A stretch of DNA of 15,251 bases, taken from assembly GCA_964579795.1 (NCBI GenBank), contig CAZOHM010000057.1, positions 1 to 15,251 on the forward strand, given 5' to 3'. Below are positions 14,300 through 15,251 of this stretch, one piece after another (position 1 is the first letter of the stretch; every line of letters starts with the position of its first letter). A program made the position numbers and the translations under genes. This DNA comes from JAEYFP01 sp964579795 (GTDB taxonomy: Bacteria; Bacillota; Clostridia; Lachnospirales; Lachnospiraceae). The notes below the pieces were generated by a model that saw only the letters and a program-made list of their open reading frames with translations, did no database searches and was not told where the DNA came from.

Positions 14300-15050
14300 G
14301 CTGTTTTGCATTTTTCATTGTGATACATTCTATTTCTTCAATTGAAACTCCTCTTATTTGTGCAAGCTCTTCTATAATATAAGGAATATTTAATGAAGAA
14401 TTTCTTTTCCCGCGATTTGGTTCAGGTGCAAGGTATGGACTATCCGTTTCCAATACAATCCTGTCCAATGGAATAATCTCTGCCACTTCTTTTAGTTTTT
14501 TGGCGTTTTTAAAAGTCAAAACACCTCCTATTCCAATATAGAATCCCATTTTTATATATTCCTTTGCCATTTCAACGCCATAAGAAAAGCAGTGTATTAC
14601 ACCACCAATCTCCTCTGCGTGCTGCTCACAAAGAATATCGTATGTATCTTTCGCCGCATCTCTACTATGAATAATTACAGGTAAATGTGTTCTCTTGGCA
14701 AGCTTCAGTTGTTCCACAAACCATTTTTTTTGTATCTCCCGTTCAGGAGTATCCCAATAGTAATCTAATCCAATTTCTCCAACTGCCACTATTTTCCCCT
14801 GTCTGCATTTTTCCTCAATCCAGTGTAAATCCTCTTTGGTAAGCTCTCCACTGTCACTTGGATGAATACCTAATGCACCATAAACAAATGAATAATTGTT
14901 TACTAATTCAATTGTTCGCTTACAACTTTCAAGATCAGATGAAACATTAACAATATTAGCAATTCCATTTTTATCCATCTGCGACAACAGTCTTTCTCTG
15001 TCTTCCTCAAATGCCTTATCATCATAATGTGCATGCGTTTCGAAAATCAT
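14283..15050 (-). CDS. tatD: TatD-family metal-dependent deoxyribonuclease
   Basis: A 255-residue TIM-barrel hydrolase, the usual family length. All metal ligands are visible: H6 and H8 in E-T-H-A-H-Y-D, E92 in V-G-E-I-G-L-D-Y-Y, H128 in P-V-I-I-H-S-R-D-A, H153 in V-I-H-C-F-S and D203 in E-T-D-S-P-Y-L. Characterised members are Mg-dependent 3'-5' exonucleases acting on single-stranded DNA or RNA in the cytoplasm, with roles in DNA repair or DNA breakdown; the substrate in this organism is not known. ATG at 15050 has AAAGGG about seven bases upstream. It precedes rsmA by about 50 bp and is divergent from the tRNA-Lys gene. Confidence 0.93.
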   Translation of the reverse strand: MIFETHAHYDDKAFEEDRERLLSQMDKNGIANIVNVSSDLESCKRTIELVNNYSFVYGALGIHPSDSGELTKEDLHWIEEKCRQGKIVAVGEIGLDYYWDTPEREIQKKWFVEQLKLAKRTHLPVIIHSRDAAKDTYDILCEQHAEEIGGVIHCFSYGVEMAKEYIKMGFYIGIGGVLTFKNAKKLKEVAEIIPLDRIVLETDSPYLAPEPNRGKRNSSLNIPYIIEELAQIRGVSIEEIECITMKNAKQLYRIQ

Positions 15051-15095
15051 ATTTTATCCCTTTATCTGTTATATTTATTTTTTTTAAAAAAATAC

Positions 15096-15124
15096 TTGCT
15101 TTTTTATTTTGCTTATAATATAAT
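15096..15124 (+). promoter_or_regulatory. Promoter of the tRNA-Lys gene
   Basis: TTGCTT (15096-15101), a 17-base spacer and TATAAT (15119-15124) form a plausible sigma-A promoter; a second TATAAT overlaps at 15114-15119. Transcription would start near 15131, about 48 bases before the mature tRNA. Confidence 0.55.
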
Positions 15125-15178
15125 AATTCTTGCGTTACTTAGGAATAGTACCTTTCCAGTAATGATGAATAGTCGTAA

Positions 15179-15251
15179 GCGCGACTAGCTCAGTTGGTAG
15201 AGCACCTGACTCTTAATCAGGGTGTCCAGGGTTCGAACCCCTGGTCGCGCA
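15179..15251 (+). tRNA. tRNA-Lys (anticodon CUU)
   Basis: The 73 bases fold as a standard cloverleaf. The acceptor stem GCGCGAC pairs with GTCGCGC plus a discriminator A, a D-arm contains AGCTCAGTTGGTAGAGC, and the anticodon stem CCTGA/TCAGG holds the loop CTCTTAA, which places CTT at 34-36. The T-stem CAGGG/CCCTG encloses TTCGAAC. The gene ends on the last base of the window, so whether CCA is encoded cannot be seen. More tRNA genes may follow outside. Confidence 0.96.

Noticed and set aside
1..15251. CRISPR array, rRNA, prophage or toxin-antitoxin module
   Set aside because: No regularly spaced direct repeats, no rRNA-like sequence, no phage structural genes and no small paired toxin/antitoxin frames were seen.

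Overview
The window looks like chromosome of an AT-rich, motile Firmicute, most likely a member of the Lachnospiraceae. The gene content points there: a DUF2508/YaaL gene beside bofA, a FliS with the long C-terminal tail seen in that family, a flagellin preceded by a very large DUF6240-type protein, and a Tad pilus locus with a TadZ-type ATPase. The bacterial sigma-A and sigma-28 promoters and the strong Shine-Dalgarno sites (several with TTG starts) agree. I cannot name the genus.

Left end (1-2910). A Tn554-type TnpC gene enters from the left and runs head-on into a cpaF gene cut off before its Walker A motif; both coding frames end within the same ~20 bases (about 286-303). Upstream of cpaF on the minus strand are tadZ and a prepilin peptidase, so the start of a Tad operon survives and its downstream part is missing or displaced. 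Beyond an AT-rich gap lies bofA (minus), divergent from yaaL/DUF2508 (plus).

Middle (2979-8064). A minus-strand flagellar operon, DUF6240 protein - flagellin - fliS, starts at a good sigma-28 promoter (7977-8003). The flagellin start overlaps the end of the 1040-residue gene, and fliS runs 39 bp antisense into the end of yaaL.

Right part (8035-15251). A minus-strand pair encodes a 971-residue TPR/low-complexity/degenerate AAA+ protein followed by glycogen branching enzyme (glgB), ending in a 13-bp hairpin. Upstream of this pair, in a 452-bp stretch without a convincing protein gene, sits the most interesting element: a perfect sigma-A promoter, a foldable leader, a six-codon micro-ORF with a strong Shine-Dalgarno, and a 16-bp terminator-like hairpin that begins inside the micro-ORF stop codon. 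A second sigma-A promoter follows immediately. This reads as either a ~175-nt small RNA or a ribosome-controlled attenuator. Further right are rsmA and tatD (minus, one operon), then a divergent tRNA-Lys(CUU) that fills the last 73 bases.

No CRISPR array, rRNA or complete insertion sequence is present. The strongest candidates for new biology are the micro-ORF/hairpin leader, the degenerate AAA+ protein linked to glgB, the sigma-28-controlled DUF6240 giant coupled to flagellin, and the tnpC/cpaF junction.
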